From NCBI GenBank assembly GCA_019633985.1, contig JAHQWE010000067.1, positions 1 through 35,114 on the forward strand: DNA of 35,114 bases, given 5' to 3'. Shown piece after piece: positions 17,301 through 24,196 of the stretch (positions within the stretch are counted from its first letter, which is position 1; every line of letters starts with the position of its first letter). A program made the position numbers and the translations under genes. This DNA is from Acidiferrobacterales bacterium. Its GTDB lineage: Bacteria > Pseudomonadota > Gammaproteobacteria > Arenicellales > Poriferihabitantaceae. Under the pieces are notes generated by a model. It did not search any database, was not told where the DNA came from, and saw nothing but the letters and a program-made list of their open reading frames with translations.

Positions 17301-17477
17301 ATCATTAATAATGCGCTTTGGTAACTCCAGGGAAATATATAAGATCGGAAACGTCAGCAGCGTGACTGCCAATAGTAGGAGCTGGTCTTTTTTGGAGTAC
17401 TTCCAGATAAATCTAAATAGACTTTTTTCCATTGAACTCTTCGTTGGTTGTGCGGAATCTACAGACAGTATACTCAT
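14346..17477 (-). CDS. ABC-exporter-like protein with degenerate ATPase domain, large insertion and cyclic-nucleotide-binding domain
   Basis: The product has 1043 residues. Residues about 20-340 are a type IV exporter membrane domain with roughly six helices. From about 362 a nucleotide-binding domain begins (IELQNITVRDETGN). Its Walker A site reads AIETSSEE (394-401) with no glycine-rich loop or Lys, the signature is ISQGGDN (784-790), Walker B is ILVLNNA (811-817) with Asn in place of both acidic residues, and the H-loop His is missing. Between the Q-loop area and the signature, about 320 extra residues (roughly 463-780) are inserted, rich in charged helices. Residues about 893-1015 form a cyclic-nucleotide-binding-like domain (GRLIGDLAVMVNEPRQ). 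It therefore probably cannot hydrolyse ATP in the usual way and may be a scaffold or signal-gated membrane protein. It stands alone with no partner transporter gene. The start ATG 17477 fits the domain layout. Confidence 0.85.
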   Translation of the reverse strand: MSILSVDSAQPTKSSMEKSLFRFIWKYSKKDQLLLLAVTLLTFPILYISLELPKRIINDAIGGTGADVLLLGISLTQVQFLIVLCIGFLVAVLVNGLLKMRLNTMKGVLAERLLRRFRFQLITRILRFPRAYFRTTSQGELVSMVTSEAEPLGGLMGDMVAQPVFQAGQMLTILAFLFTQSIWFGLASIALIPLQAWVIPKLQRQINLLNKERIKEVRKLASDIGETAAGVSDIRTNGGLRYRMSMFSNRLGNLFGIRFEIYQKKFFMKFLNNFINQLTPFFFYAVGGYLAIIGEITVGALVAALAAYKDLSSPWKELLTYYNLTQDMALRWETVTERFSSQTLAEDVVYEGSPKTIPDLSGDIELQNITVRDETGNTILEDINMTIPQGATVAIETSSEEVASTLGDVFTREVIPYRGTMRIAGQPLSEMHQVVVSSRIGYAHAKPQFFRGTLADNLLMPFRQEPSPDAKLSNEMVLRQKESNRSGNNADPFDIDWVAPQMTDPGSEEEIREWWFQLTEAMGTDDMLVRRALRIRLQPGTQPELEEAIVNLRPEIAERLREDGLDDLIARFDPEKFNPVSPLGSNLLYALPSKMLTQETLSKEPHFVRMLKNLGIESEIARMSTSLIEGLTDTFGTDGIDHPLFRRLNMEDEVYHRLGAIMTKRRALGEEGLSTDEYALMLTVPFAFSAEQFGPVFSEEFKERVLHIRKTSSKKMVAELDGLFETIDPQRYIPVMTVLGNGIFGRILSVAGAREKMIEDTVVNTLNDHGLRRLAAQCIFDFEISQGGDNMATMFKERAAFNRASIKKPDILVLNNALGSHDKSALSQTHARIDQLMPGTTKVFVEKQFEEPELYDLHIRLVNGRMEGTTSTPEPKDQQMRHDLRRKLKMVAQAELFENLDIKQQRLLAFSSQWYEAKAGQTIFSMGEEADAAYLCTDGLSGLYWSMPDEESRLVMEITPGRLIGDLAVMVNEPRQLDLVAIEDSQFLRIGVEELMAVIENDVHVASSLLKSVSVHLNNVSNNLRSIRNYAVERGVDFTDFEP

Positions 17478-17618
17478 TCATCAGCAGTAACGATGGAATG
17501 TCAGGAGCTAACAGGTTTTTTGAATAAACGCGCACTCTTTATCAAGACCGAGATACGCGCTTTTACTTAGCTAAAGAATTACTTCAAACTATCCGTACTA
17601 AGTATCAGGAGAAAGACG

Positions 17619-18221
17619 ATGAGTAGTGCAGAAATAGCTGAATTGGAAATGGAGCTCTATCAAAAAACCTTGGCGCTTCATAAACTGAAGCAACAGGTGG
17701 AGACTGAGGAAGTAAAGGATTACGAATTCGAGACGCTGGACGGAACTACCACACTGAAGTCTCTGTTCGCTGGAAACGATAAGTTACTGATGATTCACAA
17801 CATGGGGCAGGCCTGCCGGTATTGCATGATTTGGGGTGACGGCTTAAACGGTTTCCTTCCCCATCTTGAATCTGAGCTGTCGGTTGTGATGGTCTCTAAA
17901 GATGATCCGCAAACGCAGAACCGTTATGCACATTCAAGAGGCTGGCGATTTCGCATGGCGTCCCATGGCGGTGGCGACTACATCAAGGAACAGTCGACCC
18001 AGGCAGGCGTTGACAATATGCCCGGAGCAGCTTGTTATCACCTCAAAGGAGGAAAGATATTTCGCACTAACACCGCGATCTTTGGCCCTGGAGATTTGTA
18101 CTGCTCCGTTTGGAATTTTCTCGCACTGGCTGGCATCACCAGCGACGACTGGACGCCACAATATAACTATTGGAAGCGACCGCAAAAAATGGATGATGGT
18201 GGTGAAAACATTATTGAGTAG
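17619..18221 (+). CDS. DUF899 thioredoxin-like protein
   Basis: The product has 200 residues. The segment LLMIHNMGQACRYCMIWGDGLNG (CRYC at 66-69) and the later FRMASHGGGDYI and PGAACYHLKGGKIFRTNTAIFGPGDLYCSVWNFLAL blocks are characteristic of the DUF899 thioredoxin-fold family. The two cysteines are in the position of the thioredoxin CxxC, so a thiol redox or peroxidase-like role is plausible; no activity is firmly established. The N-terminus has a short coiled-coil-like stretch (about 4-28). A clear AGGAG ribosome binding site precedes ATG 17619. It diverges from the ABC-like gene across 141 bases, which must hold both promoters. Confidence 0.85.
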   Translation: MSSAEIAELEMELYQKTLALHKLKQQVETEEVKDYEFETLDGTTTLKSLFAGNDKLLMIHNMGQACRYCMIWGDGLNGFLPHLESELSVVMVSKDDPQTQNRYAHSRGWRFRMASHGGGDYIKEQSTQAGVDNMPGAACYHLKGGKIFRTNTAIFGPGDLYCSVWNFLALAGITSDDWTPQYNYWKRPQKMDDGGENIIE

Positions 18222-18562
18222 TGTAGTCGCGAGACTGAGTCGTTGGTAAGGGCCGGTTTTTCCAGAGCCTGCGACCCAGTCATTTAGTAGGGAATGTTGC
18301 CCATCCATGCTCCCGAAGACTGGCCCTGGTTTTTGAAGGGGGTACGTTCGCGCACCTTCGGTGGGTATTTTTGCGTCTTCCATTGGCATATGCGTGCCGC
18401 GGTTCAGATCGCGGTGGAAGAGAGAATAGCTGATAACAACGGTGCATAGTTGCTAAACTATAGCGACGTATAAATCGCAAAATCTGTTGTGTCAGCTGTC
18501 TTCGTGTCACTAAAAACAGCGCCTTTCTTTCGATTGTAGATTCAGAAACAGGAAACTCTCAC
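18222..18562. other. Intergenic stretch with several hairpins, no convincing gene
   Basis: Three inverted repeats occur. GACTGAGTCG (18233-18242) pairs with CGACCCAGTC (18272-18281) with one mismatch. CACC-TTC-GGTG lies at 18353-18363 and is followed by GGTATTTTT. CCGCG and CGCGG lie about 40 bases further on. The first could terminate the DUF899 transcript and the second looks like a small terminator. Minus-strand open frames here resemble no family. Confidence 0.4.
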
Positions 18563-18961
18563 TTGCTCACGGTCCTCGCAGATTTAGTACTTGTCATTCA
18601 CACTACATTTGTACTCTTTGTTGTTCTGATGGTGCCAGCCATCCTGATCGGCGGATGGCTAGGTTGGGGGTGGGTGCGTTGGTTCTGGCTTCGCCTTCTA
18701 CATATTTTTGGGATTTTCGTCGTCGTTGCCCAGGCATGGGCGGGCATTATCTGTCCACTCACAACACTCGAAGTGTGGCTTCGAAGGCAAGCAGGGCAGG
18801 CTGCGTATAACGGCAGCTTTATTCAGCACTGGTTGCAAAAGCTACTGTATTGGAATGCGCCAGACTGGGTCTTTGTGGTGATCTACACACTATTCTTTTT
18901 GCTGGTAATAGCAACCTGGATCTTGGTAGTACCCAAAAAAGCGGTTTCAAAATCGAGCTGA
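18563..18961 (+). CDS. DUF2784 family inner-membrane protein
   Basis: The product has 132 residues with three or four hydrophobic segments (about 3-32, 40-62 and 104-124). The motif WAGIICPLTTLEVWLRRQAG and the later YNGSFIQHWLQKLLYW are typical of DUF2784, a family of small membrane proteins with unknown function. The start is TTG 18563, supported by AGGAAA eight bases upstream; no ATG is available at the proper N-terminus. It is the only gene between two intergenic gaps and shows no obvious link to the DctB gene that follows. Confidence 0.8.
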   Translation: MLTVLADLVLVIHTTFVLFVVLMVPAILIGGWLGWGWVRWFWLRLLHIFGIFVVVAQAWAGIICPLTTLEVWLRRQAGQAAYNGSFIQHWLQKLLYWNAPDWVFVVIYTLFFLLVIATWILVVPKKAVSKSS

Positions 18962-19092
18962 AGATCAGTGCGCCTTTTTTATTATTCTGACCTGGCTTAG
19001 ACTCACCGACCTGGCTGTATTCATTCAAGCTGCGCGACGCGAAATCCTCCAACGGCGTTGGTTTCTGACAGGTTTCCGCATTCATCATCACT

Positions 19093-20826
19093 ATGTTTCC
19101 CAAAATAAATTCACGTAATACTGCCGTCATTTTCTGCGGAATCCTATTTCTGGGAGTTATTATTTTTGGGATATATCATCTTTACTACGAGGCGGAATCT
19201 AAGCGGATCGAGGAGAGAGTCGTTCACTATCAGGAAGAATTACTAAACGCACTGGGTCAGCATCGGTATCTACCCTATGCGTTGACGGGTAATTCAGTTT
19301 ACTCGAGGGCTTTGCGCTCTGAACCTGCGCCAGAATTAAATTCGTGGCTGAGAGATATCACAGATCGCTCAGGCGTTGATGCGATCTTCCTGATGGATCA
19401 CGAAGGTTTAACGATCGCTGCTTCAAATGCCGGAGAAACTCCGACGTTTCTTGGTCAAAACTATGGTTTTCGACCGTACTTTGAACAAGCGATGGAATCG
19501 GGGAGCGGCGAATTTTTCGCGATTGGAGCGACGACTTCTATACCGGGTTACTTCTTCGCACAAAGGGTATCAAGCCCGGAGGGTATTGCTCAGGGGGTTC
19601 TGGTAGTCAAAGTCAGCCTGGAGCCATTGAAGAGAATTTGGAAAGAACTGGATGAAAACGTTTTTGTGACGGATAGCAACGGTATAGTAGTTTTGTCCTC
19701 TGTCGATGATTGGAACTACCTAAGTACCCATCAACTCACTCAACCGAAAAGGGCAGAAATACAGTCCCAGCGTCAGTTTGGTGAAGAACCGTTGACTTTG
19801 CTTGACATTACACAAATAGATCAAGGGAAATCGGTGGTTGACGGGCGACAGTTTCTCACTGCCAATATGCCTTTGCCCGCGCTGGGTTGGAAGCTGCATT
19901 ACCTCACTCCCCAAAGGGTGATTGTTAATCGAGCGGTGAGTATGTTTTTTCTTGTCGTTACCCCGTTGATTCTGGTTTTAACCACCTATCTTGCTATTTC
20001 ATCTGCACGTACCAGAAAGTCTCTGGAGCGATCGCAGCGAGATGCGGAGCAACTGCGCGATTTGAATCTCAATCTTGAATCCGAAATCGCGGAACGGAAA
20101 AGAACTGAAGTTCGGTTAGAAGCTGCAAAAACCAGCTTGGAAAAAGTGAGCCGCCTTGCCGCCCTCGGTCAACTTTCTGCCTCGGTAACACACGAACTGG
20201 GTCAACCTATCAGCGCATTGCAGAATTACGTCGCTTCAGCAGAGCTGCCGGACAGTGATTTAGGAACCGATGGCGCCGAACTAATGCAGAGAATCAAGAA
20301 GATTCTCAAACGTATTACACACGTAACTTCCCAGCTTCGCTTTTTTGCTAAAGCTGGAGAAAAAAACCTGGTGGTACTCGATTTGGTTGAAGTCATTCAG
20401 AATGTCATCGACCTTCAGTTTGTGGATCTAGGTGTCACTACTGAATCGCTCAGTATCGAACTACCTGGAAAGCCCGTGAAAGTGGAGGGTAACCGATTGC
20501 GGCTGGAGCAGGTGTTGATTAATCTGATAAGGAACGCACGTCAGGCAACTGCCTTGGTTTCCCAGCCTCGAATTGATGTATCTCTTAAGTGCGACAAAGA
20601 AATTGCCAGCGTCAGTATCGCAGACAATGGTCCTGGGGTTGATGAGTCAGATAGAGATAAAATTTACGAACCATTTTTTACCACGAAAGCTTCGGGAGAG
20701 GGGATGGGCCTTGGCCTTGTGATTTCGTCAACCATTATGCAGGAGCACGATGGGCAGATTGACGTTCAGGTGAGCAAATACGGTGGCGCTGAATTTGTCA
20801 TGCGTCTACCGCAATACAGAGAATAG
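19093..20826 (+). CDS. dctB: DctB-type sensor histidine kinase for organic acids
   Basis: The product has 577 residues. Membrane helices at about 11-30 and 283-303 enclose a periplasmic double-PAS sensor of the DctB type, with the typical ligand-pocket segments FRPYFEQAMESG 126-137, IPGYFFAQRV 150-159 and ALGWKLHYLTP 263-273. A coiled coil follows (about 308-350), then the HisKA domain with phospho-accepting His367 in VTHELGQPISALQNYV, and a HATPase domain with N-box NLIRNARQA and G-boxes DNGPGVD and GMGLGLVIS. The partner regulator starts nine bases after its stop. It probably senses the solute imported by the downstream TRAP system and phosphorylates the DctD-like protein. The exact ligand is unknown. 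The start has a poor ribosome binding site, but the N-terminal helix is complete. Confidence 0.93.
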   Translation: MFPKINSRNTAVIFCGILFLGVIIFGIYHLYYEAESKRIEERVVHYQEELLNALGQHRYLPYALTGNSVYSRALRSEPAPELNSWLRDITDRSGVDAIFLMDHEGLTIAASNAGETPTFLGQNYGFRPYFEQAMESGSGEFFAIGATTSIPGYFFAQRVSSPEGIAQGVLVVKVSLEPLKRIWKELDENVFVTDSNGIVVLSSVDDWNYLSTHQLTQPKRAEIQSQRQFGEEPLTLLDITQIDQGKSVVDGRQFLTANMPLPALGWKLHYLTPQRVIVNRAVSMFFLVVTPLILVLTTYLAISSARTRKSLERSQRDAEQLRDLNLNLESEIAERKRTEVRLEAAKTSLEKVSRLAALGQLSASVTHELGQPISALQNYVASAELPDSDLGTDGAELMQRIKKILKRITHVTSQLRFFAKAGEKNLVVLDLVEVIQNVIDLQFVDLGVTTESLSIELPGKPVKVEGNRLRLEQVLINLIRNARQATALVSQPRIDVSLKCDKEIASVSIADNGPGVDESDRDKIYEPFFTTKASGEGMGLGLVISSTIMQEHDGQIDVQVSKYGGAEFVMRLPQYRE

Positions 20827-20834
20827 TATTTAAA

Positions 20835-22193
20835 GTGGAATCAGTACGTATTTTTTTGGTCGACGATGACTCAGCGATGCGAGAGTCTCTAGTCCACTAT
20901 CTTGGAAAAGCAGGTTGTCTGGTTGATGACTTTGCCAGCGCGGAAAGCGCTTTGGAAGCGTTGACAGAGCGGCAGCCAGAAGTCGTAATTACCGATGTGC
21001 GCATGCCTGGATTGTCGGGTATTGATTTGCTAAAGGAAATTCGACACCGCTCTCCTTCCCTGCCAGTTTCTATTATATCTGCCCATGGCGATATTCCCAT
21101 GGCAGTGGAGGCGATGAAATTAGGTGCCTATAATTTTCTTGAAAAACCTTTTGAACCGAGCAGATTACTGACGATAGTAAAAAACGCTGCCAGGTCTTAT
21201 CGTTTAATGGACACTAATCAGCGACTACAGGCTCGTCTGACGGAACTGTCAGGGCTGGATCGAGTGCTGCTAGGTGATTCAAGTTCACTACAGTCGCTTA
21301 AAGCTGAGATTCTGGAAATAGCAGATACCGCTGCGTCAGTATTAATACTTGGCGAAACTGGTACGGGAAAAGAAGTCATTGCCCGTGCTTTGCATGACCT
21401 TAGCGGCAGGTCAGGAGCCCCCTTTGTTGCGATTAACTGCGCGGCGATATCCGAAAGTTTGTTTGAATCTGCGATGTTTGGTCACCAGTCAGGTTCTTTT
21501 ACCGGCGCAGAGAAATCTCAACTGGGTTTTTTCCGGGCCGCGAACAATGGCACACTTTTTTTGGATGAAATCAGCTCCTGTTCTCTCGAACACCAATCCA
21601 AGCTGCTCCGCGCTATTGAAACCAAAGAAGTCATCCCTGTCGGAAGCGTGCAATCCGTGAAGGTGAACGTACGAATCATTTCAGCTGCGAACGAAGAATT
21701 GGAACGGGCAGTTTCTGAGCAGCGGTTTAGGGAAGACTTGTTGTTTCGGTTGAATACGATCGAGCTTTCAGTTCCTCCATTGCGCGATCGTGTTCAGGAT
21801 ATTCCAATGCTCTATACCCACTTTCTGCAACTGCATGCAGAGTCTTACGAATCGGAAGCGCCCGTTTTGTCGCAAAAAGATGTCGCAGCCCTGGCTGCGC
21901 ATCAATGGCCAGGTAACGTGCGGGAGCTGAGACACATTGCTGAAAGGCATTTGCTGTTGTCCAGGAGGGGCAGAGGGTCGGTACAGGAAGTCATGAAGAA
22001 ATCATCTGATTCTCAAGATGCTCCGGACACCCTTAAGGAAGCGCTCAATGCCTACGAAAAAACCTTGATTGAAAATTCGATTAAGGCAAATGATGGCAAG
22101 ATGGATGCGACTGCAGAAGCACTCGGCATAGGTCGCAGAACCTTGAACGAAAAGCTGGTTAAGCTTGGGATTAACCGTAGTTCGCTGATTTAG
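20835..22193 (+). CDS. dctD: DctD-type sigma-54-dependent response regulator
   Basis: The product has 452 residues. The receiver domain has acidic pocket residues Asp10-12 and phospho-acceptor Asp54 in VITDVRMPGLSG. The AAA+ domain has Walker A GETGTGKE 173-180, the sigma-54-contacting loop GSFTGA 220-225 (Ser instead of the usual Ala), Walker B LFLDEI 241-246 and the arginine-finger region. A Fis-type helix-turn-helix lies at the C-terminus (EALGIGRRTLNEKLVKLGI). It starts with GTG 20835, nine bases after dctB. Two palindromes at 22209 and 22241 and a perfect -24/-12 promoter at 22378 lie just downstream, so it almost certainly activates the TRAP operon. Confidence 0.93.
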   Translation: MESVRIFLVDDDSAMRESLVHYLGKAGCLVDDFASAESALEALTERQPEVVITDVRMPGLSGIDLLKEIRHRSPSLPVSIISAHGDIPMAVEAMKLGAYNFLEKPFEPSRLLTIVKNAARSYRLMDTNQRLQARLTELSGLDRVLLGDSSSLQSLKAEILEIADTAASVLILGETGTGKEVIARALHDLSGRSGAPFVAINCAAISESLFESAMFGHQSGSFTGAEKSQLGFFRAANNGTLFLDEISSCSLEHQSKLLRAIETKEVIPVGSVQSVKVNVRIISAANEELERAVSEQRFREDLLFRLNTIELSVPPLRDRVQDIPMLYTHFLQLHAESYESEAPVLSQKDVAALAAHQWPGNVRELRHIAERHLLLSRRGRGSVQEVMKKSSDSQDAPDTLKEALNAYEKTLIENSIKANDGKMDATAEALGIGRRTLNEKLVKLGINRSSLI

Positions 22194-22208
22194 TACTCTG
22201 TCTTGCGT

Positions 22209-22222
22209 TGCGGATTTCCGCA
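22209..22222. promoter_or_regulatory. Candidate DctD upstream activating site 1
   Basis: TGCGG-ATTT-CCGCA is a perfect palindrome 156 bases upstream of the -24 element, a typical distance for a sigma-54 activator site. It is nearly repeated at 22241. The assignment to the DctD-like protein rests on position. Confidence 0.65.
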
Positions 22223-22240
22223 GAGTATCGCTTCCCTTGT

Positions 22241-22254
22241 TGCGGATTCTCGCA
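22241..22254. promoter_or_regulatory. Candidate DctD upstream activating site 2
   Basis: TGCGGATTCTCGCA repeats site 1 with two base changes and keeps the outer TGCG/CGCA arms. Its centre is 32 bases from that of site 1, about three helical turns, so two activator dimers could bind side by side on one face. Confidence 0.6.
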
Positions 22255-22377
22255 GGATTGATCAAGGTCCGTATGCCACCAATCTAGTGAGTGACAACGA
22301 AATCATGAATAGATTAAGCTTTATTTACGGTGCTTTTGGCGTTTCCGCGTAAAAGAAGGCAGGTAGTCGAACCTATC

Positions 22378-22393
22378 TGGCACATGAGTTGCT
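22378..22393 (+). promoter_or_regulatory. Sigma-54 (RpoN) promoter of the TRAP operon
   Basis: TGGCAC-ATGAG-TTGCT matches the -24/-12 consensus TGGCAC-N5-TTGCW exactly. Transcription should start about a dozen bases downstream, leaving a leader of roughly 60 bases before the dctP ATG. Activation is expected from the DctD-like regulator encoded just upstream. Confidence 0.9.
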
Positions 22394-22466
22394 CTAGGGT
22401 TCAGTGAAGGTCGTAAAACCGACCTAATAAAAACGAATTATCACTGAAACTAACCTGGAGAATCTT

Positions 22467-23468
22467 ATGTCTGTCACCTTGCGAAACCTGATTGCAGGAT
22501 CATTTATTTTGAGTTTGGCCGCGCCTGTGCATGCAACGGAGTGGGATGTTTCCCTTTGGGGGAAACGACGCGCGTTTACTGAGCATGTCGAGAAATTGGC
22601 CGAACTGGTAGAGGCAAAGACCAATGGTGAATTTAAACTAAAGCTCTCCTATGGCGGACTGTCAAAGAACAAGGAAAACCTGGACGGTATATCCATTGGT
22701 GCCTTCGAGATGGCGCAGTTTTGTGCGGGTTACCATCGGGATAAAAACCCGAGCATCACCGTGCTCGAACTCCCCTTTTTGGGAGTGTCAACGCTGGAAC
22801 AGGAGCGCGAACTGAGTCAAAAAGTCTACCAGCACCCTGCAGTAGTCGCAGACATGGCCCGCTGGAATGCGACTTTGTTGATGCCCTCGCCACTTCCGCA
22901 ATACAACATCATTGGCGTGGGTGACGCGCCCGCTACCCTTGCAGATTTCGAAGGTATGACCGTGCGTGCAACGGGGGGGATTGGAAAGGCCATGGCGGCA
23001 GTAGAAGCAGTACCCACGTCGATGTCGGCTTCGGAAGTACGGCAGGCGTTGGATAGCGGGGTAGTAAAAGCAGTAGCGTTCGCACCCCATGCCCATATGT
23101 CTTTCGGTACGGTAGAAACTGCCAACTGGTGGACGACGAATCTCAACCCTGGCACTGTAAATTGCCCAGTCGTAGTCAATACCGATGCGTTAAACGATCT
23201 TTCTGAGGTACATAAATCTGCATTGATGGGCTCTGTCGATGAAGCACTGGATCACTATATCGCAAAATATAACGGTGACACTATGGATGCCTGGGGGCCG
23301 ATGTTGGACAACAAAGGAATCAAAAGAATTACGTTTGATGACAGTGCGATCGAAGCATTTAAAGACAAAGTTGCTGGCCCCGCAGCGGACGAGTGGGTGA
23401 ACGACAATACAGCGAAAGGTTTACCTGCCAAAGAGCTGTATGAGCTTGTCAAAAGCAATATCAATTAG
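22467..23468 (+). CDS. dctP: TRAP transporter solute-binding protein
   Basis: The product has 333 residues with a signal peptide (about 1-23, ending VHAT), so it is periplasmic. The fold is DctP: residues about 24-60 with a helix AFTEHVEKLAELVE, the segment GAFEMAQFCAGYH near 78-90, LELPFLGV near 97, the ligand-binding arginine region EGMTVRATGGIGKAM near 163-177, and a late NTDALNDLSEVHKSAL. The basic residue in VRATGG usually pairs with a substrate carboxylate. CTGGAG precedes the ATG. The gene is first in the operon behind the sigma-54 promoter, and the intergenic hairpin that follows probably stabilises its mRNA. The ligand cannot be assigned, but an organic acid or sulfonate-like acid is likely. 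Confidence 0.93.
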   Translation: MSVTLRNLIAGSFILSLAAPVHATEWDVSLWGKRRAFTEHVEKLAELVEAKTNGEFKLKLSYGGLSKNKENLDGISIGAFEMAQFCAGYHRDKNPSITVLELPFLGVSTLEQERELSQKVYQHPAVVADMARWNATLLMPSPLPQYNIIGVGDAPATLADFEGMTVRATGGIGKAMAAVEAVPTSMSASEVRQALDSGVVKAVAFAPHAHMSFGTVETANWWTTNLNPGTVNCPVVVNTDALNDLSEVHKSALMGSVDEALDHYIAKYNGDTMDAWGPMLDNKGIKRITFDDSAIEAFKDKVAGPAADEWVNDNTAKGLPAKELYELVKSNIN

Positions 23469-23485
23469 AGGTTAGTTGTCTCGGC

Positions 23486-23524
23486 GTGTTACTTGAGTTC
23501 TCCTCCGAGAAGCTCAGGTAACAC
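23486..23524 (+). promoter_or_regulatory. Long intercistronic hairpin between dctP and dctQ
   Basis: GTGTTAC pairs with GTAACAC, followed inward by a T-G pair, TGAG with CTCA, a single bulged G, then TTCTC with GAGAA around a CTCC loop. This makes about 17 base pairs. No T tract follows, so it is more likely an RNA-stabilising or partially terminating element that raises the amount of binding protein over the membrane subunits than a full terminator. Confidence 0.65.
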
Positions 23525-23557
23525 TACCGCCGATCGCATCTGACACTTCTTAATCCA

Positions 23558-24196
23558 GTGGCAACCAGTTCCGCAGTTCTCGCAGATGGTTCAATGCTCA
23601 GTCGCATTGATCAAGGCCTGTATCGAGTCGAAGCAGCCCTGGCATTGCTCTGCGGGCTGGCGGTTTTCTCCCTGATGATTCTGGCTGTGATTTCGGTTGG
23701 AGGAAGGAACTTCTTCAATCAACCGCTGCCGGGGTATGTGGATTGGATAGAGCAAATAATGCCATTTATCGCCATATTGGGGGTCGCGTTTGTACAGAGA
23801 GACGGTGGCCACATCCGAATGGATTTATTTGTTGGGCGGCTTCGCGGTCGTGCGCTATGGGTAGTTGAGTTTATTGGTGTGTTCTTAATGCTGCTCTTGA
23901 TGAGCCTATTGACCTGGGGCAGTTGGGCGCACTTCGAACGCAGCTTTGACTTTAGTTCACAGCTTTGGAGTCGCGACAGTTCAATGGATATAGCGCTGCC
24001 AATTTGGCCGGCCAAATTAGTTGTGCCTCTCGCCTTCTTTGTGCTCTGTCTCAGGCTGTTGCTTCAGCTCGTGTGTTATCTGTCGGCTATTTATAACAAC
24101 CCTGAGAAGCCAGTCGCGGTTCCGCTAATCGAAGATGCTTCTACACAAGCGAAGAATGAGGCCATGACTATTTCTGGCGGAGAAGGTGAGAAATGA
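23558..24196 (+). CDS. dctQ: TRAP transporter small permease subunit
   Basis: The product has 212 residues with four hydrophobic helices (about 27-50, 66-84, 105-130 and 148-172 counted from GTG 23558), the normal DctQ topology. The segment NQPLPGYVDWIEQIMPFIAILG followed by QRDGGHIRMDLF is the DctQ signature. GTG 23558 is the furthest start; ATG 23594 (beginning MLSRIDQGLYRVE) is equally plausible, and neither has a strong ribosome binding site. The gene ends in ATGA overlap with dctM. DctQ binds the large permease subunit in the inner membrane and helps sodium-coupled uptake. The acidic C-terminus is slightly longer than usual. Confidence 0.9.
   Translation: MATSSAVLADGSMLSRIDQGLYRVEAALALLCGLAVFSLMILAVISVGGRNFFNQPLPGYVDWIEQIMPFIAILGVAFVQRDGGHIRMDLFVGRLRGRALWVVEFIGVFLMLLLMSLLTWGSWAHFERSFDFSSQLWSRDSSMDIALPIWPAKLVVPLAFFVLCLRLLLQLVCYLSAIYNNPEKPVAVPLIEDASTQAKNEAMTISGGEGEK

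Noticed and set aside
17934..18510. Minus-strand open frames overlapping the DUF899 gene end and the following gap
   Set aside because: They are antisense to a recognised gene or lack any family resemblance and start signals.
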